64,000 nt of DNA, taken from positions 124,001 to 188,000 of the forward strand of contig CM055615.1 in assembly GCA_029379385.1 (NCBI GenBank), read 5' to 3'. The stretch is from Quillaja saponaria (lineage: Eukaryota; Streptophyta; Magnoliopsida; Fabales; Quillajaceae). Position numbers and translations under genes: made by a program. Numbering within the stretch: position 1 is the stretch's first letter; each line of letters starts with the position of its first letter. Of this stretch, positions 24,501 to 36,429 are shown piece by piece. The notes beneath the pieces were generated by a model. That model did not search any database. It was not told where the DNA came from and saw only the letters and a program-made list of their open reading frames with translations.

Positions 24501-26462
24501 TGAGGACTCCAAAGTTTCAAACGGGAAGTAATCTAGTCCCAAATTAGGAGGTGCAATGGATAGATGTTAGATCCATAAATAGGTCTAAGTAACTCATTTG
24601 CTTACTCAAGCTAGCACTGTTAGGTGAGAAATACATGACTCTTTCATGTAGAAGAGTATTTCTTTTTTTTTTTTTTAAACTTAGCATCCCTACTCTGGTG
24701 TAGAATTCTTCGACATTTGAATCATGAACGAGATTCCGCTAAATTCTATGCTGGATGTTTTTGGTGCCACCTTGTGGCTCATGGCAAATGATGTGACTGA
24801 CTAGTACATGTGTTGGTAAACAAAAGGAGGCACTTTACTTTTGTGTGTGTATACAGTCGATCCTTTATGGCCGATACTAATATGTACTTAACATGTATGG
24901 TATGAGTACTATCTTGTGCTTTGGTAGGCCAAGCATATGTATGAGTATCATTCTTGCTATTGAGGAGAATGTTCAGTAGTAGGTAATGCTTTTTTTTTTT
25001 TAATCCATGTGCTGCTTTTGCATGTGATATGGTGGAATTGGGCAACTTGTGACCCGATGGAGAGAAAGCTATCCATGGGTATAAACAGGTGAGTCTAGTC
25101 TACATCTCTCTGATCAAAATTTCAAGGAGTGAAAGTGTCTGCTGTCTGGACTGGAAAATTATGCTTGCAGTTTATGCCTATCTTATTCAGCTTTGAGGAT
25201 GAGTTGTGGAAATCTTAAATGTTTAAGGTTCTAGAAGGAGATGTTTGGGTTTAGGGATGCTGTGCAACAGTTTATGGCGGTGCTTGAAAAATTACAGCTA
25301 GAGAATGATTCTAATGTATGATAGAGATATGGAAATCTGAATTTATCAGTTTTTTACCTCTATAATATGTTAGATACACAAGAGAAGTGAGCCTGAAATT
25401 GGAATTTGCAATGGAATATCTTGTTTGAGATGCTGAATATCTAACAGTCTTTTTCTTTAGAACAAGATGTCCATCTAGATGTTAGAATAGGATTGTGAAA
25501 TCTGGATGGTCAAGAACTTCTCTCTTATTTATTGGCATTGCTGACATTGGTAGCTATGTAGCTTGTTCTGGAGACTGATCTGGTTATTTGTTTACTTACT
25601 CAAGTGCATTCGGATTTTGTGCTTTTTCTGATCTTAATAGACATGGTAGTAACTGGATATTGTATCATAGTTGTGTATGTAACTTTATCTTCAATATGGA
25701 ATTAATTGGATTATATAGTAGAAATATTTCTGCTTCTATTTTGGTATTTAAGGAATTATTATCATCCTTCTGCAGAAGATTGGGTTGAGGGCTCTCTCCG
25801 CTCCCTTGTCTCTCTATTTCCTTTGTTTTCATCTTGATTGATCTCTACAAAAAATGTATTTGATGTATGATATGATATTTACCAGATGACATCAAGAATG
25901 CCATAATGGTAAATTACGTGGCCAGTTGGTTATGATACATCAGATGTAGATATTTATGTGCTAGCCAACGTCTTTCATTCATATTATCTATAATTATGAC
26001 TACCTTGTTATTGTGTTGTGCAGGAGACCCACCACAGTGGAGGAAATTCTTACAATTGAGATCAAGCCTGGTTGGAAGAAAGGAACTAAAATAACTTTCC
26101 CAGAGAAGGGGAATGAACAGAGGGGGGTCATACCTGCAGACCTTGTCTTTATCATTGATGAGAAGCCTCACAGTGTCTTCAAGAGGGATGGAAATGATCT
26201 TATTTTCACCCAGAAGATATCTCTTGTAGAAGCTCTTACAGGTTGCACAGTCCTGCTGACAACCCTTGACGGGCGGAATCTTACAGTCCCTGTCAACTCC
26301 ATTGTTAGTCCTACCTATGAAGAAGTGGTTAAAGGAGAGGGTATGCCTATCCCAAAGGAACCATCCAAAAAGGGAAACTTGAGAATCAAATTCAACATCA
26401 AGTTTCCCACCAGGCTTACATCAGAACAGAAAACTGGCATCAAGCGGTTATTAACGTCATGA
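21574..26462 (+). CDS. Type II (DnaJB-like) J-domain co-chaperone
   Basis: Three exons, 21574-21738, 21942-22360 and 26024-26462, encode 340 residues; introns are GT-AG with matching phases. Exon 1 is the J domain ([37 protein letters not shown]), with the HPD tripeptide at 32-34 that stimulates Hsp70 ATPase; exon 2 completes it with [16 protein letters not shown] Gly/Phe-rich linker follows ([39 protein letters not shown]). The C-terminal substrate-binding domains start near [21 protein letters not shown] and run through [19 protein letters not shown] and [19 protein letters not shown] to the end. There is no CxxCxGxG zinc finger, which makes it type II, like human DNAJB1 and Arabidopsis At3g08910/At5g01390. 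It should act with cytosolic Hsp70. Intron 2 is unusually long (3.66 kb) and a diverged copy of it lies at 62120-64000. Confidence 0.95.
22361..26023 (+). other. Intron 2 of the DnaJ gene
   Basis: A 3.66-kb intron bounded by GG|GTAAGC and TTGTGCAG|GAGACC. It holds no gene I can support and no obvious transposon ends. The segment from about 23455 to 25366 is matched, with a few small indels, by 62120-64000, which shows it is part of an old duplication and not itself a recent insertion. Confidence 0.85.
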
Positions 26463-28700
26463 ACATGCTGGTAGGTCTCCCTACCATTGCCAACACTTGT
26501 AAGATTGAAATTTTTTTTTTTACTGGTGTCAGTTCTGGAGTGGAAATTCTTGCTTGCTGGACTGGGATTTGGGTATTTTATTAAAGGGGTTGATTAGGAG
26601 TTAATTTTATTTTAAAATTCTGTCTCATTTTTATTTCATGTTGTTTTATAGTCCGGTGAAATTCTTTCACCCAATCCATTTGTTGAAATTGACCCATCAT
26701 CTTCTTCCTTGTTTGTTTCATTCTTATATAAGTTTTTTTGCGAAGAATCCATTTGGTTATTGTTTATAGCTATTTGTCGTTCCTTTCCATCAATGCCCCT
26801 TGCACATATGGATTCACATGTCATTGGTGTTTGTTTATAGCTTATGTCATTTTCGGTCCAATGCTCGTACCACACTTTTGTAGCACCAAAGCCTTGTTTG
26901 TATTTTTGGGTGTACAACTTCTAACTTCACCAAAGCCCCTTGTATTGTAGTTGCGTTGACTGGGTGGCATGTGGTGCTATTTGCACACGAATACGAGATG
27001 TACGAACTGTGCATAATTAATTATCTTTCATGATTTAAAAACAATGTTCACCCAAGCATGTACTCAAACTGTAAAGTTTATTGGTATCTTTTAGTAAACA
27101 GTCCTGCTTTATTAGAAGAGTTGTTTTGTGGTGGTTATTTCTTAAAATAAAATGAAGTCAGGTATATATTGTTTTAAAGAAAGTTAATGTTTTGGCCAGA
27201 AAAGTTTTACTCATTAGTGAGTTTAACGAAATTCAACAACTAAAAATTCACACATAAGATGAGAGAACAACTAATAAATTATGACACACATCAATTAATT
27301 ATGGGATTTGAATTATAGACTACATGTTTCCAGTATTTCAATATTAACCATTAACTTACAATTTCATTGGTTAAGTTTTTGACTTAATAAAATTAGTGAT
27401 ACTATGTGTTTAGTTCATAAAAGAAGTAAATTTTAGTTTGAATATATATATATTTTTTTCTAAATATTCTTTTAATATTTGCTAAGATTTCTTTCTTTTT
27501 CAATCGAAGAATGATAACTAATTTTTTTTTTTCTTTTTACATATTTATATTTTATTGTTCATATTTATAGTTTATTATGAACAAGTAAATTATATAAACT
27601 AAATTGTATTTATAAATTATACAATTATATTTATAAGCATATAAAAATTATTATATGGAAGATAGCTAGTCATATGACAACAAAAATAAATGATTAAGAC
27701 AACAAATGAAAAGGAAAATATAAATTATATGAAAAGATAAATCAAACCTTTTAAATATGTATAATTTATTATTATATATATTATAAATTATTTATAACAT
27801 GCACTATATAATATTTGTATATATTTTAATATGTTTTTGGGACTGTATATTATTTTCATAATATTTTTGATACGTATAAGGCACTTTTTACTTTTAAATT
27901 GATTGATATTGTATTAAAAGATAACATTTTTTTTGGTTGAAATAAAAGATAACATTTTAATTCTTAATTAAAATACCTCCCAACTCATGCCTCGTTGTCT
28001 TTCTCATTTTTTCCGATACAAAGCTGCCCAAGATAACTGGGGACAAAGGGAATCCCAAGAAGACGAAGTTGATATAAAAAAAACACAAAACCTATGTGCT
28101 TAATTCAGTCAAATGAAACAAATTTGAAGGAAGCTAATTTATGGAAAACTCATATTTCAACCTACTATCAAGATTGCTTCAATTAAAAGAGACAGTATTG
28201 TATCTAGGGAGAAAGTTCAAACAGAAAATGGAATTGATTGAATATAATAGACACGAGATTTAAGGTCTGAGTTATAATCAATTGATGTATGAATATTTTC
28301 TTCTCCTTAAATATGAATTGTTATAACACCCTAAAACTTGAACTATGTCTACAAGCTAGTTGGTTAACTGTTTGTGAATGCTTTTGATTCATGATTTGCT
28401 GAATTGTTGCATATTTTTAAACGTGTCTTAAACTGAAAAATCTTGTGTTAAGTTTGTTATGTTAGGCAGGTCATGACGTACATGTGGTGATGATTGGCAG
28501 TAGGTTAAGTGGCTTAAGTGTTATACGATGAAGTAGTTTTCTGGCAAATGAGAAGTGAATTAAGTGAATTCTGAAACACTTAAGCTGCAACTTAATTTGA
28601 TAATGTGCTAATACACTAACTGAAGGATGAAATTGAAAGGAAAACTTTCAAACGGGTTTAATTCGTGGTTAGTGGACGGTGATGTGTTATCCACTCCAAC
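26463..28700. other. Downstream region of DnaJ and AT-rich intergenic DNA
   Basis: The first few hundred bases are probably the 3' UTR of the DnaJ gene. The rest is very AT-rich. I see no coding region, RNA gene or element ends. Short ORFs at 26636-26950 overlap on both strands and look like chance. Confidence 0.5.
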
Positions 28701-28799
28701 CGGGTGTGTTTATGTGTTGGCTTGGGAGGATATAAGCTAAGTTAGTGCATGGCTTAGTTGAAAAGAAGAAATGTCAGGGGTCTTAATATGTCACACTTT

Positions 28800-28930
28800 G
28801 ACATGCCAAGTTTGGATTCTCGGTTGAGAATTCACGAGAGAGATAAAGAGGTACCGGGCTTTAGGTTATTCTCCTTCCTCGGTTGTGGGTTCGAACCCTA
28901 ACCTTTTCATGAAAAAAAAAAAAAAAAAGT
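28800..28930 (+). mobile_element. Possible tRNA-derived SINE 3' part
   Basis: GTGGGTTCGAACCCTAACC at about 28884-28902 contains a perfect pol III B box (GGTTCGAACC). It is followed about 10 bases later by a run of 17 A residues. B box plus A tail is the layout of a tRNA-derived SINE. A clear A box at the usual spacing is not visible (a TGGCTTAGTTG lies about 135 bases upstream, too far), and it does not fold as a tRNA. It may be a 5'-truncated or old copy. Confidence 0.35.
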
Positions 28931-28989
28931 GTGAAAGATGAAGTGAGAAGCATCTTCTCTCTTCTTCAACCCAATTCTTAATAATATTA

Positions 28990-30660
28990 ATTGTATAATT
29001 TATACATGAATTTAGAACACAATATATAGATAATAAACATATTTGATTGAGTCATAATAACGGAACAATTAAATCCTTAAGCAAACAAGCTTCTAATCTT
29101 ATGTTGGTTAGGCTTTTTTCTCCGTACTCTCTACTTATTGGTATTTCTCAATGGGACGAGCACACAACTTATGATAGAAGAGAAGAGACCTAGCCTAATT
29201 ATAATAAAATCCTAAGAGTCCTCTAATTAAAGATTTGTAAGGTGAGTCAGTTTTTTAGCAAAATAAGTCAGTTTTCGAAGCATCAAAGCCTGAGTTAGCT
29301 GAGATTTTTATGAAATGGTTAGAGAGTTTTTAGGAGTTTACGTTAAGCAGACCAGCTATATATATGGCCTACATTTGATGTAATCCTTCATCCAAGCTAA
29401 AGTAATAAACATATTTTCTCTAGGTTGTGCTCTTTTCTCTTAGCTATATAGTATATACTTCTTTCTCAATTTTTTGTTTCATGGTATCTGAGCGTCGTTG
29501 AGGTACTTTCATAGCTCCTTCTTTCTTCTTGTTTATCAAGTTATTGTTTATCTTGTTAGTGGAGATTGAAAGACATGGAGAGGAAGTTTTGTTATTCGGT
29601 ATAGAGTTAGCAAATAAAGGAAGAAATTCAAACACATAGTATGGTGTCGAGAACCTTGTAGGCATAAACTACAAGTACTGGACAATGCGTGAGGAAGCTT
29701 ACCTTCAAAGTCAAGATCTGTGCGAACTAGTCGCTGGTGATGATGATTGAAATTCTTGCAGATGCTTCAAAAAATGCTGAACCACAGAGGAAATGAAAGA
29801 TTAAGTATGGTAAGGCTCTTTTTGCTTTAAGGACCAGTAAAGAATTCATCGATCATGTTCGTGATGTCAGTTCACCAAAAGAAGTTTGGGAGACACTTGC
29901 GAGGTTGTTTTCCTACAAGAATACAATTATTAGATAATGAAATGGCTATGCTAACACGAAGGTAAGTCCTTTCCAAAATATTTCTTACAACTTAAAAAGT
30001 ATTTGTTCTGAAATTTCAGAATTACGTCGGATGAGAAGATCAGAGAAGTAAGAGTGCGACGGTTTCTCATTTGAGGATTGAAGAAGGAGTACATTCCTTT
30101 TGTTACTTCTATTGAAGGCTATTGAAGGTTGGGAAAATCAATCTTCAATTGAAGAATTAAAAAGTTTGCTTTCAAACCAAGAGGCTTTGGCAAAGCAAAT
30201 GGCAAAGAATCTTGAACCAGATGTTGTCTTCTTCACATCTGCTGGAAACAAGAATCATGAACGAAAGAAGAAATCTACTGATGACAGCTCACATAACCAC
30301 AATCCGATCAAGTGTTATGTTGTAAAATCGGGCATATTAAGAAAAATTGTAGAATGAAGCTTTGAAAAGCAAATGTTGCAAGTGAGAATGAAGAAAGGGA
30401 ACAACTCAAATGAGAGCAATGTTTCACTACAGAAGTAGTTGAAGAAAGGAACTGATGTTGCTATTGAATCAATATCATTTCAAGCTCTGTTCAACCATGA
30501 AAATGGTAAGAAGGAGTGGATCATTGATTTAGGTTGCTCTCACCATATGACTCGAAATGATTTACTACTCTCAGAGATATGTCAACATAATGGATAGCGA
30601 GTTATTGTTACAAGCTGATAACTTAACTTATCCGGTAGAAAAATAAGGAGTTGTCAAGAT
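28990..30660 (+). mobile_element. Ty1/copia retrotransposon remnant (LTR end, gag, protease)
   Basis: TGGTATCTGAGCG at 29484-29496 is close to the tRNA-Met primer binding site (TGGTATCAGAGC) of copia elements, so a 5' LTR should end at about 29483. Downstream, a broken gag can be followed in several frames: GINYKYWTMREEAYLQSQDL (about 29664), EFIDHVRDVSSPKEVWETL (about 29836), then EEKIREVRVRRFL, KKEYIPFVTS and SIEELKSLLSNQEALAKQMA (30100-30357). It ends in a protease-like piece, EWIIDLGCSHHMTRND (about 30513), where the usual D-S-G is D-L-G. Stops and frameshifts are frequent and no pol is visible. It is a dead 5' fragment; the left LTR start is not resolved. Confidence 0.7.
30100..30357 (+). 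pseudogene. copia gag fragment
   Basis: The longest open piece of the copia gag (85 codons from a downstream ATG). It contains SSIEELKSLLSNQEALAKQM, a conserved gag motif of plant copia elements, and a Lys-rich tail where the zinc knuckle would begin, shown only as a frame-broken IKCYVVKSGILRK. The frame is broken on both sides, so it is not a gene in its own right. Confidence 0.65.
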
Positions 30661-31440
30661 TGACGCTGGTGATTAAGTAAAAAGGCCTATTTCACCAAAT
30701 TCAACAAAAGAAATATGTTGTACAATAATAATAGGGAGCAATAGTAATCTCTTAATATTAATTGATTTAATGGAAGCAATCTAGAGTTAACTTGAATGTC
30801 ATAGGTACTGTGAAACTTTTGCTTGCATCAGTTTTTAAGTAGACCAATTAATGTACTAATAAAAGACAAAATTCTCATACCGTTAACCAATAGTATGGTT
30901 TTACACCTTATCTAATCCACACTGGAAACCATATCCAAATTGAGAGAATATCACTTACTTAACACATGGTCTCATTCAATTGGCAACATATATCACTATA
31001 AAAAGGGTAATCTTCAAAGGAAAATGAATCTCATTTTCTTTATGTTATACTCCCACATTATATTTTACAACTTATATCTATAAAAGAACTAACTTAAACT
31101 TCTGAGAGGGACTTTGAGCATTACATAGCCTCCCTTTTTCATTGTCTTGTAAGTCAGATTTCAGAAGTCATGTAGGAAATTATCTCGACATGTAAGCCCG
31201 GATAAATTCGAGACTTAACAATATCTTTAACTTGCAATCAAGAAAATATTATTGCAGATTTATATAAGTGATCTGGTTGATTCAAAAAAGTTGATTAGAG
31301 TAAGGTGTGTCACTTGTTATCTTATACTTATTCAATTCAATTTGATATTGTTGAATTTGACTAGTTTAACTTAACATATTTAATTATAATATATTGTTGA
31401 TGTGAATATTATAGTTATAATCCATTTGTTAATGAAACAA
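30661..31440. other. Noncoding region between copia remnant and DnaJ-like flank
   Basis: AT-rich DNA with no ORF or repeat ends that I can define. It may include further retroelement sequence (for example a decayed 3' part), but nothing shows this directly. Confidence 0.35.
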
Positions 31441-31503
31441 AAAAACTAATCATGTAACATTAGGCTAAGGAAGAAAAATTCAAGTCTAATAAGGTCAAGT
31501 CTC
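31441..31503 (+). pseudogene. DnaJ duplicate, 5' flank fragment
   Basis: The segment ATTAGGCTAAGGAAGAAAAA followed by TTCAAGTCTAATAAGGTCAAGT closely matches the sequence 5' of the intact DnaJ gene at about 21365-21405 (ATTAGGCAAGCAAGAAAAA, then TTGAGGTCCAATAAGGTGAAGT). It has the same orientation and order as the other duplicate pieces at 34335-34505, 39646-39722 and 62120-64000. I read it as the left edge of an old tandem duplicate of DnaJ. On its own the match is short. Confidence 0.55.
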
Positions 31504-34334
31504 AACACACTGTTTTACATGGTTCTGCAAAATATTGGCTTCACATTTACGGAGAGAAACATGTATTCTTTCTATTTGTGATAAATGCATTAGTACAAAT
31601 AATATTCCTTGAGTTTTATACCCAAACCCAATAACCCTTGTACAATCTCTCTCACCCCAAGAATACTAATTGAATATATAAACTTATCTTCTCCCTTTGG
31701 TGCTCAAGCACCCTTCTTTCTCTCTCTCTTTACATCTCTTTCTTACCCTTTGTAGTTTGGCCAAGATAAGCCGCTTATGGCTCTTTTCATCTTTGGCTCA
31801 ATTTATAGAGCCAAAGAATGCAACCCCGATAAAACAAGAAGAAGAAAAAGAATGCACATGGCATCGAAAAGGTGCCTAATGTGCAACAAATCTCCACCTC
31901 CCTCCACACGACTCCTTTCGTGGAGTCTATCACCATTGACACTATCTTCACTTCACATGAGCTTCATTCATTGAGAGTCACCACTTCTATCGAGAGCATC
32001 TACCCTATATCGCCATGATATTTCAAAATACTAACCATGCATATGTATATAAACAACTTCATCATCTTCACCTTGACGAATATTTTTGAAGATTAACATG
32101 CTTGCAAATACAACAAACATAAACCTTGGCATTTCATTGTACCAGCTACACATGACCCCAAATAGAAAATCACGTCCAAACTCTACCTGCTTCAAAACCT
32201 GGCCAATATCCTTGTGTAACTCTACTCGAGTTAAATTTACCTTTTGACTCTAGAGAAGAACATCGTTATCTTCTCCAACCAGCAAGAACCATCTGACCCT
32301 TAGAAAATACACTAGCGCATGTCATTCCTGAATAATCATCGAGGTCATAATTATACCTTTCAGGTCAATAAACCATGACACTTCTCCTTTTATTTGGCAT
32401 CGCAAAAATTCAACCTATAACAAAGTCGATATCCTTGGATAGTAATTGGCTCCCCTTGGGAAAATGTCACCTATGAAAGTTATAACATACTTCCATGATC
32501 CACAAATGCAATATACTGGTTATCGCTTCAAGGATTATTTCACCTTAGATAACCATACTCCTTGCACTTGTAATGTTGAATGTTGTTTCCACTGGCCTTG
32601 GATCTAAGCTTGCTACTTCTAAATCCTCTTCTAGTTATTATGTCTTCCTATTAGATTATCCATGAGAATTTGTTGAATCGCTATCTTGCATGGAACATCC
32701 TTAAATCTTAAATTGAAACTTGGGGCTCCATCCCATTGAACAATTTGCATCGTGCATAGTGATCATATACCTGAATAGTAACCGTATACATGAAACCCAA
32801 CCTAACCCTACTCGAGGTGCAGGGAAATAAACTCCCTAACCTGACCCTACCCATAAAGAATCAATTTTATGATTAGATGGCCTTTTGTTTTCTATTTCGG
32901 GTTGGGTCGAGTGACTGTATTGACATTTTTTTGAACCTAAGTGAACCCAACAATATATTTTAACATTTATTAAATTATTTTATATGTAAACATTAGGTTT
33001 AAATATAAAATTTTACTATGTAAATATTAGATTTATATTATTGTTAAATATACATCATTATTTCATCTTTTAATTTTATTTTGTAATATTAAACATCTCT
33101 TTTCAAAAATCATGTATCTTTTTTTCTTTTAATAGATTTTTGTTGATTTAGTTAAAAAAATTTACAACATAAATTTTTTTTTTTTTTTGGAATATAAATT
33201 TCAACCTACCCGACTTTCATATTAAGTGAAAATTTAGATAATTTGGGCACCTGACTTTTATAAGTTGAATGAAAATTTTAGTCACTGAAATAATATTTTA
33301 AAAATTGGACTGGACCGAACTGACCTATTGGACCATCACCTTGATGACATGTAGGGTTGGTTTAGACTATAGAACCGTTTTGGTGGTTGAACAGTGTAAA
33401 ACTGGTGAATACCGAAAGAACCTGGAGAACAAGACGATTTGAAACTGATTTCAGTGGTTGGACTGGTTTTTTGTTTTTTTGAATCTAAAAATTAAAATTG
33501 AATTAATTTTTTAATATTTAATAGGTAAATTGTGGGAGTGAGGTATGGTCTGCAGCATACTCTTGATGGAAGTCCACCTAAGTGAGTGTAGGATAGCGAG
33601 CTGTATCTTAAGAGTTTTGGGCATGAACTCTAAAGCACTCATGATATCCAGGTCCTGAGAAAAGGGCTTTTAAATAGCTTCAAATCACTTAAAATAGCCA
33701 CAGTTTAGAGATTATTACTATGGTTGATAAGTTGAGTTTATCCCACTCAATAGGAATAGGTTCAAAGAGTTTAACTCTACCTTATTCTCTTTGATTCTCA
33801 CTTATTTAGCGTAATGTGTAGTTCAAACCTGTGAGTATTATGCTTATGCATGATTCTCTCATAATTTCTTATTCCAATAAAAGTTTGTAACATGTGGGGG
33901 ATTGTTGTAAAATTAATTATTGAAATATTAATTTGGATGTTAGAAAACTTATTTCCAATATAGCCATTAGAATATAACCGTTAGAATATAGCCGTGTATG
34001 ACTATTGAAATATAACAATTTATGACCATTGTGACCCTTCTTATATAACCTTTTATGAATGACGTTATCCGAACCTAATAATCGATTTGATTCTTAATTG
34101 AATCAGTGACCCGAGACTCAGCAAATTTTTAGAGTCGATCTCTAGTCTGATTTATAAAACATCATTGAAATTGACCGAAATTAGGTGACAATTTAACTCG
34201 ACCCAACTAGCCCGGTTGCATACCCATACTTTTGGTTCTTTGCATCTTTGTAAGAAAAAGAATGCACATGGCAACTAAAGGTGCCTAAAGTCAAACAAAG
34301 CACGTAGAGTCCATGTGCTTTTAATGGTGGGACC
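31504..34334. mobile_element. Insertion of degenerate copia-type sequences within the DnaJ duplicate
   Basis: This 2.8-kb block separates the 5' flank from exon 1 of the duplicated DnaJ. Similar sequence occurs near both its ends: AAAAAGAATGCACATGGCA with AAGGTGCCTAA following, at about 31850 and again at 34256. Read on the minus strand, 32650-32550 resembles a copia zinc-knuckle region (Arg/Ser/Lys-rich, then YKCKEYGY), broken by stops. At 33896 GTGGGGGATTGTTG is the purine tract plus LTR start typical of copia 3' ends on the plus strand. More than one decayed element is probably present; boundaries are unresolved. Confidence 0.45.
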
Positions 34335-34505
34335 TATCACCACTTTAATAAAGACCCCAACAACAAGAAAGAGGTTGAGGGCCAAATTCAAGCAAATATC
34401 CGAAGCTTATGTGTTTGGTTCCCCAAAAAAATATAATTTTACAGAAAACATTCTTAATTTATACTTTAAATTTTTCTTCTTTATAACTTCTAAGTAAAGC
34501 AAAAC
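34335..34505 (+). pseudogene. DnaJ duplicate, exon 1 end and intron 1
   Basis: Matches the intact DnaJ gene from about 21665 to 21890: AACAACAAGAAAGAG, AAATTCAAG, ATCCGAAGCTTATG, then the intron piece GTGTTTGGTTCCCC, TATAATTTTACAGAAA and AATTTATACTT. Relative to the intact gene about 60 bases are missing at the exon 1/intron 1 border, removing the splice donor. The J domain frame is also changed (GAGGGCCAAATTC for GAAGCCAAATTC). It cannot give a working product. The match stops at AAAAC (34505), where the LTR element begins, and resumes at 39646. Confidence 0.85.
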
Positions 34506-34874
34506 TGATGGAGAATGATATTATAATTATATGAGAATTTATTATTGTATGTTATTATTATTTTTTATTTTTTAAAATTAGAATTTAAGGTTTTATTTAT
34601 TATTATTTAATATTATATATTTTATTTTTTTATGTTATTTACGTTTTCTGTCCTAGAATTTTATGTAATGCCTATATAAGGGCTTAGTATACACTTGTTT
34701 AGAAAATCTTGGAAAAATTGAATATTGGTTGCAAGTGTGCAAGTTTCTCCAAACCTTAATTTTCAACTGATTCTCTCTCAATTTCTTGCTTCCTTAACTG
34801 TTCCTCCTCCTATCTCCCCTCAATTTCTCCCTATTTCCTTATTTTTCCCCAAACACATCCATTGTCGTATACCA
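34506..34874 (+). repeat. 5' LTR
   Basis: Left long terminal repeat, starting TGATGGAGAATGATA and ending ACCA. It has TATATAAGGGC at about 34673 as a promoter-like box. Its match to the right copy runs the full length with many substitutions. Confidence 0.8.
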
Positions 34875-36429
34875 AATTTGGTATCCAAGCTGAAATACTT
34901 AAATTTCTTAACACAAATCACATATAAGGCCACAAAAATTGCATTTCAGCCACTGTTCGCCACCTTCCACCATCGTAAATCGCCGTTTATAACCCTTAGC
35001 AACTATACACCTATGAGACCCCATACCCAATGTGTACGTTAAAAATTCTCGTACGTAATATATACCTACACAATATACATACATATAATTATTAATGATG
35101 AATTCAATTACATTAAGGAGAGTTAAATATGTAAAAAAAATTTGGTGTGAGTCATATAGATATATAGTGGGTATAGATATAGTGGAGGGTAGAATTTGTA
35201 TATATATATATATAGGTTACAATTATTTAAAAATTAAAGCAATTGTGTGGTGTAGTTTTTTTTTTTTTTAATTTTATTGGGCTCCTTTTTGCTTTAGTTT
35301 TTCCTGTTGGTGTCTTCTCTTCAGGAAGGAAAGGAGAGACTGCCAACATTGCTTCCCTTGCTCTGCACCTCCTTCATTTTCTTCTCTGTACTCGGTTCTA
35401 ATCGTCCAAAATTTGGTGAACAATCTTAACAGTGGAATTTATTCCACTTGTGTAATGCTAGCTGCTGGTTTCCTTCAACCTTTGGCAGCGCCGAGCTTCC
35501 ATTTCCAGCCATGGCAGCAACCGGTCGTGAGTTGCAATAAGGAGTTAGCAGCCATCGCATAGCCCAGCAGGTTGAGGTGGTCGACTTCCGTTCATGGTAA
35601 GCAGCCGAATGCTTCAGCCGCCAGCAACCATCCTTTTCCCTGCATCTTGGTGGCTTTAATTGGGTAGCTTTCCACTAATTTATGTCCCCAACTCCTTGAC
35701 TATCTCGAATAATCGTGTGTGTGATGCTTTTTGTTGTGGTTGAGAGGTTAGATTCAACATAGGAATCGAATTGTAGGTGTAATGTTTAAAGGAGGTGACA
35801 GAAATGGTGTGGAAAACAGACAAATTGGTTGCTTGTGGACATTTTGGACCTGTGAAGTATGAAGGAATGGGAGGAGGAGTACATTGAGTTTTTTTGGTCA
35901 AGGTAGTGGTGCATGAAGAGTAGGAAGGATTCAATACTAGATGAATTAGAAAGATAAATGAGTGAATTAGATTGCAATTGCACTAACAATATGTGAACAT
36001 TAGAAGAAATAATTTAAATGGATAATATGAGTTGATTAAAATAATTTGAACGTTACAGTGAAAATATAAGTATAGTGAAAAGTTGGAAATTATTAATTGA
36101 ATTATGAATGGAATATAAATATAAAAGGAGATTAATGTTAAACAAGTAATATGTATATATATTTTATATATACAATTAGGCAAGCAACTCATCCTAAGTT
36201 ATTCGATAAAATACTTAGTTAAATTGAAATTATATATATATTCATATATATAAGGATTAATTCTAATATATATATATATATAGGGTAATGTTAAATTATG
36301 AAGGTTAATTTCGGTAAAAGTAACTGGTTAATTACTATCGTTTTATATATTAGACATAACTATGTACAATTATGAAATCTTCAAATTAATTTAGAAGTGA
36401 TTGTTAGTAATTTATTTATTTATGATTTT

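Noticed and set aside
32760..33360. Possible hAT-type element with ACCCAACC / GGTTGGGT words
   Set aside because: Inverted words are present but I could not find matching termini or a target duplication.
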